The notes: generated by a model not told the origin, from the letters alone. A stretch of DNA of 64,000 bases from Leucothrix mucor DSM 2157 (GCF_000419525.1 NZ_ATTE01000001.1:372001-436000), one strand, 5' to 3'. Positions 7,912-17,684 are shown, counted from the stretch's first letter. Made by a program: numbers and translations.

Positions 7912-8444
7912 AAAAGACAGCACTTATTCCACTAATTCTATTTGTGGTACTGGTGGCGTTTCTGGCAATTGGTTTGGGCTTAAAGCCGCGAGAAGTGCCA
8001 TCCCCGTTTATTGGTAAGGCGGTACCTGAGTTTGAGCTGCCTGAGCTGATGAAAGACGGCGAAACCATTTCTCCGGAAGACCTGAAAGGTCAGGTCTGGG
8101 TGATGAATGTGTTTGCTTCATGGTGTGTGGCTTGTCGTGCGGAGCATGAGGTGCTGAGTAAGTTTATCCGCACTGAGAAAATTCCAGTGTTAGGGCTTAA
8201 CTACAAAGATGAACCGCAGGATGCCAAAGACTGGCTGAAAGCGCTGGGTAATCCTTATCAGCACATTGCGGTTGATTATGCCGGTAAGGTGGGTATCGAC
8301 TTGGGTGTATACGGCGTGCCAGAGACTTTTGTGGTGGATAAAAAAGGGATTATTCGTCACAAGGTGATTGGTCCGGTATTTGATGAAACGGTGCGTGATG
8401 ATTTATTGCCGTTGATTCTGAAGCTGCGTGAGGAAAAAAGCTGA
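7908..8444 (+). CDS. ccmG: Thiol-disulfide oxidoreductase CcmG (DsbE)
   Basis: CcmG reduces the CXXCH cysteines of apocytochrome c in the periplasm so that haem can be attached. The 178-residue product has an N-terminal membrane anchor (about 4-24) and a thioredoxin fold. The active site is WCVAC with Cys73 and Cys76. The family's acidic residue (RAEH) follows the active site, and a cis-proline loop lies in GVPETFVVD. It is coupled to ccmF (ATGA) and to ccmH (TGATG). Confidence 0.95.
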   Translation: MKKTALIPLILFVVLVAFLAIGLGLKPREVPSPFIGKAVPEFELPELMKDGETISPEDLKGQVWVMNVFASWCVACRAEHEVLSKFIRTEKIPVLGLNYKDEPQDAKDWLKALGNPYQHIAVDYAGKVGIDLGVYGVPETFVVDKKGIIRHKVIGPVFDETVRDDLLPLILKLREEKS

Positions 8445-8914
8445 TGCGCCGTTTTTGTCTAGTATTGCTGATGTGTCTTGGTACTTCGCTGGTGTCGCCT
8501 AGTTGGGCTGAAAGTGGCGATGCCATGTTGACCTTTGAAAGCCCTGAGCATGAAGCGACTTATAACAAGCTGACCGAGGAGCTGCGCTGTCTGGTTTGTC
8601 AAAATCAAAATTTGGCAGGCTCTGATGCGGATCTGGCGAAAGATCTGCGTGCTCAGGTGTATGAGATGGTCGAAGCGGGTAAAAGCCGGAGCGAAGTCGT
8701 TGATTATATGGTGGCGCGCTATGGTGATTTTGTGCTGTATCGTCCTGCCTTTAAGTTAAAGACCCTGCTGCTCTGGGTAGGGCCGGTGGTGTTTCTTTTG
8801 CTGACGTTGTTTTTTGTGACCCGTTGGGTGCGTCGTCAGCCAAAACAATCTGGGGAGTCTTTAAGTGACTTCCAACGCAGTGCCGTTCGCGACCTGTTAA
8901 ATAAGGATAACTAG
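8444..8914 (+). CDS. ccmH: Cytochrome c maturation protein CcmH
   Basis: CcmH is a membrane-anchored periplasmic protein that resolves mixed disulfides with apocytochrome c. The 156-residue product has a signal peptide (about 1-22) and the LRCLVCQNQ motif with Cys49 and Cys52. The conserved helix-bundle text YMVARYGDFVLYRPAF follows, then a C-terminal transmembrane helix at about 106-125. It is the short form (about 150 residues); the TPR part found fused in E. coli CcmH is encoded separately by the next gene. Confidence 0.95.
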   Translation: MRRFCLVLLMCLGTSLVSPSWAESGDAMLTFESPEHEATYNKLTEELRCLVCQNQNLAGSDADLAKDLRAQVYEMVEAGKSRSEVVDYMVARYGDFVLYRPAFKLKTLLLWVGPVVFLLLTLFFVTRWVRRQPKQSGESLSDFQRSAVRDLLNKDN

Positions 8915-8923
8915 GGGAATACC

Positions 8924-10255
8924 ATGCTTTGGTTTTTTATTGCAGGCTTGCTGCTGATCGCAGTGGCCATTTTAGTAATGCCTTTATTTCGTACTCAGGA
9001 TGAGACTACCGACAACCGTCGTGAGCAGAATATTCAGATTGTGCGTGAGCAAATGGCGGAGTTGGAAAGCAGTTTTGAGCGTGCGGAAGTGGAAAGTGAT
9101 GAGTATCATGCACGCCGCTCCGAGTTAGAGCAAGCGCTACATTTGGATGTGGATGGCGAGGCAGAACACGTTCGTAACAAGACCAGTACTACCTCACGAG
9201 TGAGTGCTGGTTTTGTGCTGTTGTTTGTACCGATGGCGGCTTTGGCGCTTTATCTGTACTTAGGCGCGCCGCAAGCTCCACAGATGATTGAAGAGGCCAG
9301 AAATAATCCACCGGCTGAAATCCCACTGAAAGCGGATGGTACGCCGGATGTTGAAAAGCTGGTGGCGAGCTTGCATGACAAATTACGCAAGAGCCCTGCA
9401 AATGCTGAAGGTTGGTATATGTTGGGTCGCTCTTACATGATGATGCAGCAGTTTGATGGCGCCGTTGAAGCCTATGATAATCTGAATAAGCTACAACCTG
9501 GCGAGCCGGATGTTATGTTGATGTTGGCAGATGCCTTGTCGATGCAGCAGGGTGGACAGATGGCAGGGCGTCCTGAGGCTTTGATTAATGAGGCACTGGT
9601 TGCGGCTCCGGAAAATACAACTGCGTTGTGGTTGTCGGGTATGGCGTTGGAGCAGCAGGAAAAATATCAGGAAGCCTTTGATCGCTGGACTGTTTTGCGC
9701 CCATTGCTGGAGGATATTCCACAAGAGCAAGAGCAGCTGGATATTCTGATTAATCGGGTTAAGGCGAAGCTAAGCGGTGATACCGCTGTGGCAGATTCAG
9801 CAGTTGATAAATCTGGTGATGCGGCTGAGTCAAGCGCTGCGGCACCTGCTGTTAAAGCGGATAGTGCTGAAGGCGAAGCAAAAGTAGTTGCTAAGGATGC
9901 AGCGGCTTCTGGTGCACAAGTCAACTTAAGCGTGAGCCTGAGCGATGCAATGCTTGAGCAGGTGTCTCCTGAAGATAGTGTGTTTATCTATGCTAAAGCG
10001 CAAACCGGTCCACCAATGCCATTAGCGGCTAAGCGCCTCCAAGTTAAAGACTTGCCAACGACGGTCATATTGGATGATAGTATGGCTATGATGCCGCAAT
10101 TTAAGCTATCAGCATTTGATACCTTGATTGTCGGTGCCCGGATTTCTAAGTCTGGTAATGCAGTTGGTCAAGATGGCGACTTGTACACGGAGCAAGAAAA
10201 GGTGGCTCACGGCGATACGGTAACATTGAGCATTGATAGCGTATTGAAAAAATAA
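8924..10255 (+). CDS. ccmI: Cytochrome c maturation protein CcmI (TPR apocytochrome chaperone)
   Basis: CcmI binds the C-terminus of apocytochrome c and delivers it to the CcmF/CcmH haem ligation complex. The 443-residue product has an N-terminal helix and a second helix near residues 95-115, which define the cytoplasmic loop. TPR repeats follow at about 140-270 (AEGWYMLGRSYMMMQQFDGA). An Ala/Ser-rich linker leads to a C-terminal beta domain at about 330-443 (VNLSVSLSD, VFIYAKAQTGPPMPLA) that is common in proteobacterial CcmI. It lies nine bases after ccmH and closes the operon. Confidence 0.93.
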   Translation: MLWFFIAGLLLIAVAILVMPLFRTQDETTDNRREQNIQIVREQMAELESSFERAEVESDEYHARRSELEQALHLDVDGEAEHVRNKTSTTSRVSAGFVLLFVPMAALALYLYLGAPQAPQMIEEARNNPPAEIPLKADGTPDVEKLVASLHDKLRKSPANAEGWYMLGRSYMMMQQFDGAVEAYDNLNKLQPGEPDVMLMLADALSMQQGGQMAGRPEALINEALVAAPENTTALWLSGMALEQQEKYQEAFDRWTVLRPLLEDIPQEQEQLDILINRVKAKLSGDTAVADSAVDKSGDAAESSAAAPAVKADSAEGEAKVVAKDAAASGAQVNLSVSLSDAMLEQVSPEDSVFIYAKAQTGPPMPLAAKRLQVKDLPTTVILDDSMAMMPQFKLSAFDTLIVGARISKSGNAVGQDGDLYTEQEKVAHGDTVTLSIDSVLKK

Positions 10256-10275
10256 TTTGCCTATGAGGGAAGGGA

Positions 10276-12435
10276 TTGAGCTTAATCAGATGTGCGTTTA
10301 GCTTTTTACTGATTGCCTGTTTATTCGGGTTATTGCTCAATCCCGCTCTGGCGGAAAATGAAACCACAGAGTCCCTACAAGTCCCATGGCCGATGCGGCT
10401 GGAATTATCCTGGTGGAATGCTTTCAGCAAAGTCGAACTACGGGAGCTTCAGCAAAACATTGCTGATGCTAAAGTTCAGTTAGCACAAATCACCCAGCCC
10501 CCTGAGGCGCAGAAACAGGCTGAGCACATTCAGTCTCTGTTTGATCAGTATTATCAAAAACGTGGGACGCAGCTCCCGATTAGCTCGATATCATTGCCTG
10601 CGGACAAGGCGCAATACACTTTAGAAGAAGTGCAACAACATGTCAGTGAGCGGCGCAAAGCGGCCTCTGAGTTGCAGCTAATGGAGTCCAGCCTTGAGCA
10701 GCAAAATGGAGATTTGAAACAGCAAAAGGCAGCGGTTGTTGCGATTGCGGTGGTCTATCAGCGGCCGCAGAAAGCCTCTGAAAATAGTTTGCAGGAAGGG
10801 CTGGATTGGATTCAGAAACAACTGAATCAGGCATTGCTAAGCTTAAATAATAGCGTGCTTAGTCAGCAAATTAAGAATCAGCAAGCTTACTTAGAGCAAT
10901 TACTGGCTTCTGAGAAAGAGCAAATTCAACGGCTGGTAGTGCAACCTCGTTCACTGTTTGAGTCGCGTAAAAATATTGATGCTCAGCAGCAACTTATCAT
11001 CGATTATCAAGAAAAAATTCAGCAGCTTAAGGCTAAGCAACTCAGTTTATCTTCTGGGTCGGATCAATCCCGCAATCAAATTCTATTGATTGGCCGGCAG
11101 ATATTATTGCAGGAAGCAAAGTTACGGCTGGCAGAAGCAAGAAGCTTGGCCAGTCAACTGGTGCTGGATATTGTCGCACTGGATAATACGATAGGTGATG
11201 AGGAGCGAGATGCGGCACGGCAACGTCTGCAGGCTGCTGAAGCTCTGCTGGAGTCTAATCAAGAGTGGGTTAATAGCAGTTTAAAGCGCTTAGATGAAGA
11301 GTCTGAGTTATTGGATTCTATTAAAAATGTTGATGAGAAGAATGGCGTTAATGCCGATATTAATCAGCCCGCAGAGTTTACAGATTATGTTGCTGAAGCC
11401 AAGCAAGCCTTAGATGAGCTATCTCAATACAGTGTTGATTTGACGCTGTTGGTTGAGATTGTGAATAGCAAATTGTCTTCTACAGCTCGTGGTGCCGAAG
11501 TGCTGGTGGAAAAGGCGGATGACACGATTCGGCAGAGCTGGCAGCAGTTTCGCGCGTGGATGGAAGTGTCGCTGTTTAGTATCAATGGCACGCCGGTTAA
11601 CTCTTTTGGTTTGCTTAATTTTCTGCTGATTATGTTTGTCGGTTGGATGCTGACGCGTTTATTCCGGCATGCCGTGTTGAAAGTTACTCAGCATTCCTCG
11701 AAAGGGATGCAGCCCTCATCCATTGCGACCTTGAGCCGCATCGTGAGTGTATTCTTCTTAGGGATTGCGCTGCTAGTGGGCTTTTCCAGTTTAGGGATTG
11801 ATGTCACTAAGTTGGCGCTGGTGGCCAGTGCGCTCAGTATTGGTATTGGTTTTGGCTTGCAGAACATTATCAACAATTTCGTCTCGGGGATTATTTTGCT
11901 GTTCGAGCGAAGCATGAAGGTTGGAGACTATATTGAGATGGATGATGGTACGGTGGGTGAGGTACGGGAAATTAATATCCGAAGTACGGTTATCACGACT
12001 AATAACAATATCGATATCATTGTGCCGAACTCGATTTTCGTTAATAACAGTGTGACCAACTGGACGATGACTGATGGTAATTTACGGATCAAATTACCTT
12101 TCACTGTGGCTTATGGTTGTGACAAGGATCTGCTGCGTGAGGTCATTTTCGAAGCAGTATTAAAGCAACCTTACACACTGAATATTATTGATAAGCATCA
12201 TCCGCAATTACGACTTTCCAGTTTTGGTGATAATGCGCTGAATTTTGATTTAGTGGTTTGGATTAAGCCGGGTTGGTCGAAGCGCCCGGGTAGGGTGAAA
12301 GCAGCCTATAACTGGGTGATCGATGATGTGTTGCGCGAGCATAATTTTGAAATTCCATTCCCTCAGCGCGATATTCATGTTTTCTATGATGGTGAGGCAA
12401 AATCAGAGCCCAGGTTTACTAGCCCATCGAGCTAG
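10276..12435 (+). CDS. MscS-family mechanosensitive channel with large periplasmic domain
   Basis: The 719-residue product begins with a signal peptide (cleavage likely after ALA at residue 26), then about 370 residues rich in Gln/Leu coiled coil that should be periplasmic. Membrane segments begin near residue 446. The pore helix and MscS beta domain follow (ALSIGIGFGLQNIINNFVSG, then VGDYIEMDDGTVGEVREINIRST and IVPNSIFVNNSVTNW). It should open under membrane tension to release solutes. I accept the TTG start because the signal peptide begins exactly there and an AGGGA-type site precedes it. It is more like the long MscK/MscM group than like short MscS. It stands alone, 20 bases after ccmI. 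Confidence 0.88.
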   Translation: MSLIRCAFSFLLIACLFGLLLNPALAENETTESLQVPWPMRLELSWWNAFSKVELRELQQNIADAKVQLAQITQPPEAQKQAEHIQSLFDQYYQKRGTQLPISSISLPADKAQYTLEEVQQHVSERRKAASELQLMESSLEQQNGDLKQQKAAVVAIAVVYQRPQKASENSLQEGLDWIQKQLNQALLSLNNSVLSQQIKNQQAYLEQLLASEKEQIQRLVVQPRSLFESRKNIDAQQQLIIDYQEKIQQLKAKQLSLSSGSDQSRNQILLIGRQILLQEAKLRLAEARSLASQLVLDIVALDNTIGDEERDAARQRLQAAEALLESNQEWVNSSLKRLDEESELLDSIKNVDEKNGVNADINQPAEFTDYVAEAKQALDELSQYSVDLTLLVEIVNSKLSSTARGAEVLVEKADDTIRQSWQQFRAWMEVSLFSINGTPVNSFGLLNFLLIMFVGWMLTRLFRHAVLKVTQHSSKGMQPSSIATLSRIVSVFFLGIALLVGFSSLGIDVTKLALVASALSIGIGFGLQNIINNFVSGIILLFERSMKVGDYIEMDDGTVGEVREINIRSTVITTNNNIDIIVPNSIFVNNSVTNWTMTDGNLRIKLPFTVAYGCDKDLLREVIFEAVLKQPYTLNIIDKHHPQLRLSSFGDNALNFDLVVWIKPGWSKRPGRVKAAYNWVIDDVLREHNFEIPFPQRDIHVFYDGEAKSEPRFTSPSS

Positions 12436-12584
12436 GCGTGTCTGGTCAGTCGCTAGTCGTTAGATTTTCCATAAACCTCGCTAATCAGGTGTCTGATACC
12501 GTAAGCACGTTTAATTGCCTTACAAGTCACGCCTGCGCGGCATAATAAACCGATACGATGATACTAAAAAATAACTGATATCGG

Positions 12585-13697
12585 ATGATCGCTGCGATGC
12601 CTGTAACTGACCGAAAAGACCGTTTTTACGAAATTGACTTGCTACGCTTTTTAGCAGCGTTGGCTGTTGTGCTCTATCACTATACTTTCCGTGGTTTTGC
12701 TGAAGGTGGCTACAGTCCGGTTGAATACCCGATCATCGGCGATTACTTCAAGTATGGCTCCTATGGTGTGCAGCTATTCTTTATTATCAGTGGCTTTGTT
12801 ATTTTAATGACGGCGACCAAACGTGGTGCTGCGCACTTTGTGATTTCAAGAATTACACGGCTGTATCCCGCATTTTGGGTCTGTGTATCGCTTACGGCAT
12901 TGGTGATTGCGTGGAAGGGTGGGGCTTTATTTCAGGTTGATCTAATCCAATATCTACTCAATCTCAGCATGATCAGCGGTTTTGCCGGGGTGGAAATGGT
13001 CGATGGGGTGTACTGGACCTTATTGGTTGAATTGAAGTTTTATGCGTTGATTTTTGTTTTACTTATCATCGGACAAATTCAGCGGATTGAATGGTTTCTG
13101 GCCCTTTGGTTGGCGATTACGGCTGCTTCCTTTGTGCTAGCAATGCCAAAGATTGTTACCTTTATATTCCTTACCGAATGGTCTGCTTACTTTATCGCAG
13201 GTGCTTTGTTTTACCTGATTCGTCAAAAAGGGCTGAACGTGTTTCGAGGTCTGATGTTGTGGGCGAGCTTTATGCTGGCGATATTGGGCAACTTGCAGCA
13301 GCTTGGTGCTTTAGAGGCGATGTATCACAGTGACTTTTCGCCCTATGTAACCAGTATCATGATTGCCGGTTTTTATATTGTATTTTTACTGATCGCATTT
13401 GGTAAAACGCAGCATTTAAGTTCTGAGAAGTTGGTGAAGCTGGGCGTGCTGACCTATCCCTTGTACTTAATTCATCAAAATATTGGTTTTATTATTTACC
13501 ATCAGTTTGGGGATGTTGTTAACCGCTATGTGCTGCTAGTCGGGCTTGTATTGGTGATGATGCTGGCGGCTTGGTTGATTCATAAGTTGATTGAGCAACC
13601 ACTGGGCCGTTGGATGAATAATGTGCTGAAAGGCTTGTGGGAGAGAGTGCAAATTACTCTGGAAAATAAAAAGGCTACGGCTTCACAGCTGCCTTAA
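12585..13697 (+). CDS. Acyltransferase-3 family membrane protein (OafA/YrhL-like)
   Basis: The 370-residue product is an integral membrane acyltransferase with about ten hydrophobic segments. The first carries the family signature EIDLLRFLAALAVVLYHY with a catalytic-type histidine near residue 32, followed by YGVQLFFIISGFVI and SRITRLYPAFW. Members O-acetylate or O-succinylate surface glycans or lipids. The substrate cannot be read here. The nearby capsule genes make surface sugar modification plausible, although the SAM-cycle genes lie between. An ATG four codons further in (MPVTDRK) is an alternative start. Upstream, 12436-12584 shows no gene and no convincing promoter. Confidence 0.88.
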   Translation: MIAAMPVTDRKDRFYEIDLLRFLAALAVVLYHYTFRGFAEGGYSPVEYPIIGDYFKYGSYGVQLFFIISGFVILMTATKRGAAHFVISRITRLYPAFWVCVSLTALVIAWKGGALFQVDLIQYLLNLSMISGFAGVEMVDGVYWTLLVELKFYALIFVLLIIGQIQRIEWFLALWLAITAASFVLAMPKIVTFIFLTEWSAYFIAGALFYLIRQKGLNVFRGLMLWASFMLAILGNLQQLGALEAMYHSDFSPYVTSIMIAGFYIVFLLIAFGKTQHLSSEKLVKLGVLTYPLYLIHQNIGFIIYHQFGDVVNRYVLLVGLVLVMMLAAWLIHKLIEQPLGRWMNNVLKGLWERVQITLENKKATASQLP

Positions 13698-13705
13698 TGC
13701 AGATA

Positions 13706-13748
13706 TGAAAAAGCCCTTAGATCCTGATATTTCAGAAGATAAGGGCTT
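13706..13748 (-). terminator. Intrinsic terminator of metF (leftward)
   Basis: AAGCCCTTA (13711-13719) and TAAGGGCTT (13740-13748) form a nine-base stem with a 20-base loop. On the minus strand the stem is followed by five T residues. It lies between convergent genes and may also slow the rightward acyltransferase transcript. Confidence 0.75.
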
Positions 13749-13786
13749 CTACTAAAATCGTCACTCACGGTGACAAGTTTATCGAG

Positions 13787-14638
13787 TCAGGTGAAGTCTT
13801 GAGGGAAGCTTCCCATCACCGCTTTGCATATCTGCATATTCGGCTCGACTTTATTCATGCTGTAGAAATGTAATCCCGGCGCGCCACGTTCCATCAGTGT
13901 CATACACATCTGTGTGATGTAGTCATCCGCAAATGCTCGCAGTGATTCAGGATCATTCTCATAAGTTTCTAAGCGTATTCGTAACCAGCGCGGAATCTCA
14001 GCGCCACAGGCATCTGAGAAGCGCGACAAGCTTTCAAAGTTACCGATTGGCATAATGCCTGGGATAATGGGAATATCCACGCCAGCCTTCGCACATTCAT
14101 CCACAAAGTAGCTATAGCCATCTGGATTATAAAAATACTGAGTAATGGCGCTATCAGCACCGGCTTTAACTTTTTTAACAAAGTTATCAAGATCTTGCTT
14201 GTGGTCAATCGACTGCGGATGCTTTTCAGGATAAGCCGCTACTTCAATGTGAAAATAGTCACCACTGTGCTCACGGATGAACTCTACCAGTTCATTGGCA
14301 TAATGGAATTCGCCTGGGTCTTCCATACCCATCGGCAAGTCACCACGTAGAGCAACTAAGCGAGTAATATTATTCGCTTTATAGTTATCCAGAATCGTTC
14401 CAATACGTTCACGACTGGAACCAACGCAGGTTAGGTGGGAAGCAGTTGGAATACCAGAGGCTTGTTGAACACCTAGTACGGTATCAAACGTGGTTTGTTG
14501 ATCAGAGCCGCCGGCGCCAAAAGTGACGGAGAAAAATTCCGGCTTCAGTGTGGCTAGGGCTTCACTGGCGGAGAGAATATTGGCTTTACCTTGATCGGTC
14601 TTAGCGGGGAAAAACTCAAAACTGACGTGTTTAGTCAT
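13787..14638 (-). CDS. metF: 5,10-methylenetetrahydrofolate reductase MetF
   Basis: MetF reduces methylene-THF to methyl-THF, the methyl donor for methionine synthesis. The 283-residue product has the usual size and the family's N-terminal FEFFPAK with the catalytic glutamate. It also has SVTFGAGGSDQQTT, ITRLVALRGDLP, ITQYFYNPD and IPIIPGIMPI of the FAD-binding TIM barrel, and ends GLHFYSMNKVE. It is cytosolic. It follows ahcY on the same strand after a terminator, with about 70 bases between the terminator and the start. It probably has its own promoter there or is reached by read-through. Confidence 0.96.
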   Translation of the reverse strand: MTKHVSFEFFPAKTDQGKANILSASEALATLKPEFFSVTFGAGGSDQQTTFDTVLGVQQASGIPTASHLTCVGSSRERIGTILDNYKANNITRLVALRGDLPMGMEDPGEFHYANELVEFIREHSGDYFHIEVAAYPEKHPQSIDHKQDLDNFVKKVKAGADSAITQYFYNPDGYSYFVDECAKAGVDIPIIPGIMPIGNFESLSRFSDACGAEIPRWLRIRLETYENDPESLRAFADDYITQMCMTLMERGAPGLHFYSMNKVEPNMQICKAVMGSFPQDFT

Positions 14639-14710
14639 GATTTGCTACTCATTCATGCATCTGTGGGCGAAAGAGTAATAATGAAGAGCAGGGCGCTCAC
14701 AGAAGGGTTA

Positions 14711-14747
14711 AAAAGACCCTGCCCCGAAATGATCAGGACAGGGTCAT
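14711..14747 (-). terminator. Intrinsic terminator of ahcY (leftward)
   Basis: GACCCTG (14715-14721) pairs with CAGGGTC (14739-14745). On the minus strand the stem is followed by five T residues. It separates ahcY from metF. Confidence 0.8.
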
Positions 14748-14774
14748 TATCACAACAGTGTTGCTAAGTTGTGC

Positions 14775-16187
14775 TTAGTAGCGGTAGTGATCTACTTTGA
14801 ATGGGCCTTCAACTGGCACACTAATGTAGTCAGCTTGATACTGAGTCAGAGTTGTCAGCTTAGCACCAACACGCTCAAGGTGAAGACGAGCAACTTCTTC
14901 GTCCAGGTGCTTTGGTAGCATGTAAACTTTGTTCTCGTAGTTTTCAGCGTGCGCAAACAACTCAATCTGAGCCAGAGTTTGGTTCGTGAATGAGTTAGAC
15001 ATTACAAAGCTAGGATGACCTGTACCGCAACCCAAGTTAACCAAACGGCCTTGTGCCAGCAGGATAATACGCTTGCCGTCAGGGAAGATAATGTGATCAA
15101 CCTGTGGCTTGATGTTTTCCCACTCGTACTTTTCCAGACCAGCAACGTCGATTTCGTTATCGAAGTGACCGATGTTACAAACGATCGCCTGATCCTTCAT
15201 CTGAGCCATATGATCATGAGTGATGATGTGGTAGTTACCCGTCGCAGAAACAAAGATGTCAGCTTGAGAAGCAACGTCATCCATTGTTACAACGCGGTAG
15301 CCTTCCATCGCTGCTTGTAGTGCACAGATTGGGTCAACTTCAGTTACCCATACAGTTGCGCCTAAACCACGTAGAGACTGAGCAGAACCTTTACCTACGT
15401 CACCGTAACCAGCAACAACTGCGATCTTACCTGCAATCATTACATCAGTTGCACGCTTGATAGAGTCAACCAGTGACTCGCGGCAGCCGTACAGGTTATC
15501 GAACTTAGACTTGGTTACAGAGTCATTTACGTTGATTGCTGGGAAAGTCAGTTCGCCTGCTTCAGCCATCTTGTATAGACGATGTACACCAGTCGTTGTC
15601 TCTTCGGTAACACCTTTGATATTTACACGAATACGTGAGTACCACGTTGGATCAGTCTTCAATTTCTCACGAATTGAAGCGTACATAATGATCTCTTCTT
15701 CGCTGCCTGGGTTATCCAGAACAGAAAGATCTTTCTCTGCTTTAGTACCTAGCTCGATCAGGCCTGTTGCATCACCACCATCATCAAGGATCATGTTTGG
15801 TGTGCCACCATCATGCCAATCGAAGATACGGTGACAGTAGTCCCAGTACTCTTCTAATGACTCGCCTTTGAAAGCGAATACAGGAATGCCAGCTGCAGCG
15901 ATAGCCGCCGCTGCGTGATCCTGTGTAGAGAAGATATTGCATGAAGCCCAGCGAACTTCAGCGCCTAGCGCAACCAGAGTTTCGATCAAAACGGCTGTCT
16001 GAATCGTCATGTGCAGAGAGCCTGCAATGCGAGCGCCTTTAAGTGGCTGGTCAGCATACTTAGTACGCAGTGATACCAAGCCTGGCATTTCAGTTTCAGC
16101 GATATTGATTTCTTTACGACCAAAAGAAGCCTGACTCATGTCGGCCACTAAATAATCGGTAAAATTCTGTTCTACTTGTGCATTCAT
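14775..16187 (-). CDS. ahcY: S-adenosylhomocysteine hydrolase AhcY
   Basis: AhcY splits SAH, the toxic by-product of methyltransferases, into adenosine and homocysteine using bound NAD. The 470-residue product is the longer bacterial/plant-type form, with the insertion around [20 protein letters not shown]. It carries the substrate-binding [16 protein letters not shown], the NAD fold [19 protein letters not shown] and the C-terminal KVDHYRY. It is preceded on its own strand by an SAH riboswitch that sits in the short gap after metK, so high SAH should raise its expression. It belongs to a leftward metK-ahcY unit. Confidence 0.97.
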   Translation of the reverse strand: MNAQVEQNFTDYLVADMSQASFGRKEINIAETEMPGLVSLRTKYADQPLKGARIAGSLHMTIQTAVLIETLVALGAEVRWASCNIFSTQDHAAAAIAAAGIPVFAFKGESLEEYWDYCHRIFDWHDGGTPNMILDDGGDATGLIELGTKAEKDLSVLDNPGSEEEIIMYASIREKLKTDPTWYSRIRVNIKGVTEETTTGVHRLYKMAEAGELTFPAINVNDSVTKSKFDNLYGCRESLVDSIKRATDVMIAGKIAVVAGYGDVGKGSAQSLRGLGATVWVTEVDPICALQAAMEGYRVVTMDDVASQADIFVSATGNYHIITHDHMAQMKDQAIVCNIGHFDNEIDVAGLEKYEWENIKPQVDHIIFPDGKRIILLAQGRLVNLGCGTGHPSFVMSNSFTNQTLAQIELFAHAENYENKVYMLPKHLDEEVARLHLERVGAKLTTLTQYQADYISVPVEGPFKVDHYRY

Positions 16188-16230
16188 AATACATTGTCCA
16201 ATCGTAAAATAGCGTGGTTGGATTTATGAA

Positions 16231-16285
16231 CAATCACCTTCAAGCCTGGCCCGAATAGGGGTGCAACGCTACTTGAGGGCGATTG
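16231..16285 (-). promoter_or_regulatory. SAH riboswitch upstream of ahcY
   Basis: Read on the minus strand, an outer stem (CAATCGCCC-TCAAG with CTTGA-AGGTGATTG, with a wobble and a mismatch) encloses the conserved core AGCGTTGCA. A short CCC/GGG hairpin follows, then CCAGGCTTG. This is the layout of the ahcY-type SAH riboswitch (GAGGAGCGcUGCA ... AGGCUCg). It ends about 43 bases before the ahcY start. These riboswitches raise expression when SAH binds. Confidence 0.85.
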
Positions 16286-16297
16286 ATAAAGCTAAAT

Positions 16298-17452
16298 TTA
16301 AAGTGCTGCTTTTAATGCTTCAGCGCGGTCTGTCTTTTCCCAAGGCAGATCGATATCCGAACGACCAAAGTGACCATAAGTGGCTGTTTGGCGGTAGATA
16401 GGCTGAATCAGGTCAAGCATAGTCACAATACCGTAAGGGCGTAGATCGAAGTGCTCACGTACCAGCATTTCGATCTTCTCATCAGCAATCTTGCCCGTGC
16501 CAAATGTCTCAATAGAGATAGACGTTGGCTCTGCAACACCAATGGCGTAAGACACTTGAATCTCGCAGCGCTCCGCTAAGCCTGCTGCCACGATGTTTTT
16601 GGCAACGTAACGGCCAGCATATGCAGCTGAACGGTCAACTTTTGAAGGATCTTTTCCGGAGAATGCTCCGCCACCGTGACGTGCCATTCCACCGTATGTA
16701 TCAACAATGATTTTACGTCCAGTCAGACCACAGTCACCAACAGGTCCACCAATAATGAATTGGCCAGTTGGGTTGATGTGGTAACTGGTTTTTTGGGTTA
16801 ACCATTCAGCTGGTAGTACCGGCTTGATGATTTCTTCCATCACTGCTTCACGAAGATCCGACAAGCTGATGCCCGGATTGTGCTGGGTTGATAATACTAC
16901 AGCATCAATAGCAACAGGCTTATCACCCTCATAACGGAAGGTTACTTGGCTTTTAGCGTCAGGACGCAGCCAAGGCAGTACACCAGACTTCATCAGCTCA
17001 GCCTGGCGCTTTACTAGAAGGTGGGCATAAGTCAGGGGGGCAGGCATCAAGACTTCGGTTTCGTTACTGGCGTAACCGAACATCAGACCCTGGTCACCAG
17101 CGCCTTGTGATTCTTTATCTTCGCGATCGACACCCATGGCGATGTCGGGAGACTGCTGACCGATAGCATTAATAACGGCGCAGGTGTTGCCATCGAAGCC
17201 AACTTCAGAGGTGTTATAACCGATGTTAGTAACAACTTCGCGGACAATCGTTTCGATATCCACGTAAGCAGAAGTCGTGACTTCTCCAGCCAGTACAACC
17301 ATTCCGGTTTTAACTAAGGTCTCGCATGCAACGCGAGCATCTTTATCTTGGGTAAGAATGGCATCAAGTACAGCATCAGAGATCTGATCTGCCATTTTGT
17401 CCGGATGGCCTGCTGATACAGACTCAGAAGTAAATAAGTGGTTCCCAGCCAT
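16298..17452 (-). CDS. metK: S-adenosylmethionine synthetase MetK
   Basis: MetK makes SAM from methionine and ATP. The 384-residue product has the standard length and all the signatures: [18 protein letters not shown] near the N-terminus, the loop [11 protein letters not shown] (117-127), and [22 protein letters not shown] lies eight bases before the ATG. Upstream on the same strand is a second, textbook SAH riboswitch. metK therefore appears to be induced by SAH together with ahcY, which would let the cell regenerate SAM while clearing SAH. No terminator is visible between metK and ahcY. Confidence 0.97.
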   Translation of the reverse strand: MAGNHLFTSESVSAGHPDKMADQISDAVLDAILTQDKDARVACETLVKTGMVVLAGEVTTSAYVDIETIVREVVTNIGYNTSEVGFDGNTCAVINAIGQQSPDIAMGVDREDKESQGAGDQGLMFGYASNETEVLMPAPLTYAHLLVKRQAELMKSGVLPWLRPDAKSQVTFRYEGDKPVAIDAVVLSTQHNPGISLSDLREAVMEEIIKPVLPAEWLTQKTSYHINPTGQFIIGGPVGDCGLTGRKIIVDTYGGMARHGGGAFSGKDPSKVDRSAAYAGRYVAKNIVAAGLAERCEIQVSYAIGVAEPTSISIETFGTGKIADEKIEMLVREHFDLRPYGIVTMLDLIQPIYRQTATYGHFGRSDIDLPWEKTDRAEALKAAL

Positions 17453-17499
17453 AAAAAAATCTCCTTAAGATTATGACTGAGCGCCGTTGTAATGTTTGG

Positions 17500-17554
17500 A
17501 TAACCGACTGAGCCTAGCCAACAGTAGTTGGTCGCAACGCTCCTCAGGGGCTAT
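17500..17554 (-). promoter_or_regulatory. SAH riboswitch upstream of metK
   Basis: On the minus strand, ATAGCC-CCTGAG pairs with CTCAG-TC-GGTTAT. The invariant core GAGGAGCGTTGCGACC is followed by a CCAAC/GTTGG hairpin and the conserved GGCTAGGCTCAG. This is a very close match to the SAH riboswitch consensus, closer than the ahcY copy. A second GACTGAGC on the plus strand (17475-17482) repeats the one inside the outer stem (17506-17513) and may supply the alternative pairing. Confidence 0.92.
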
Positions 17555-17684
17555 GTGTAGTGCAATTCTAAAATAGAGCGGGTATCATATAGAACTTGAA
17601 TTAAAAAATCACTATTTTGGGTCGGTTTTTATAGCCGCTCATCTTGGTCGGTCATGATTGTCAGCAAAATTAAACTTTTTGTAC

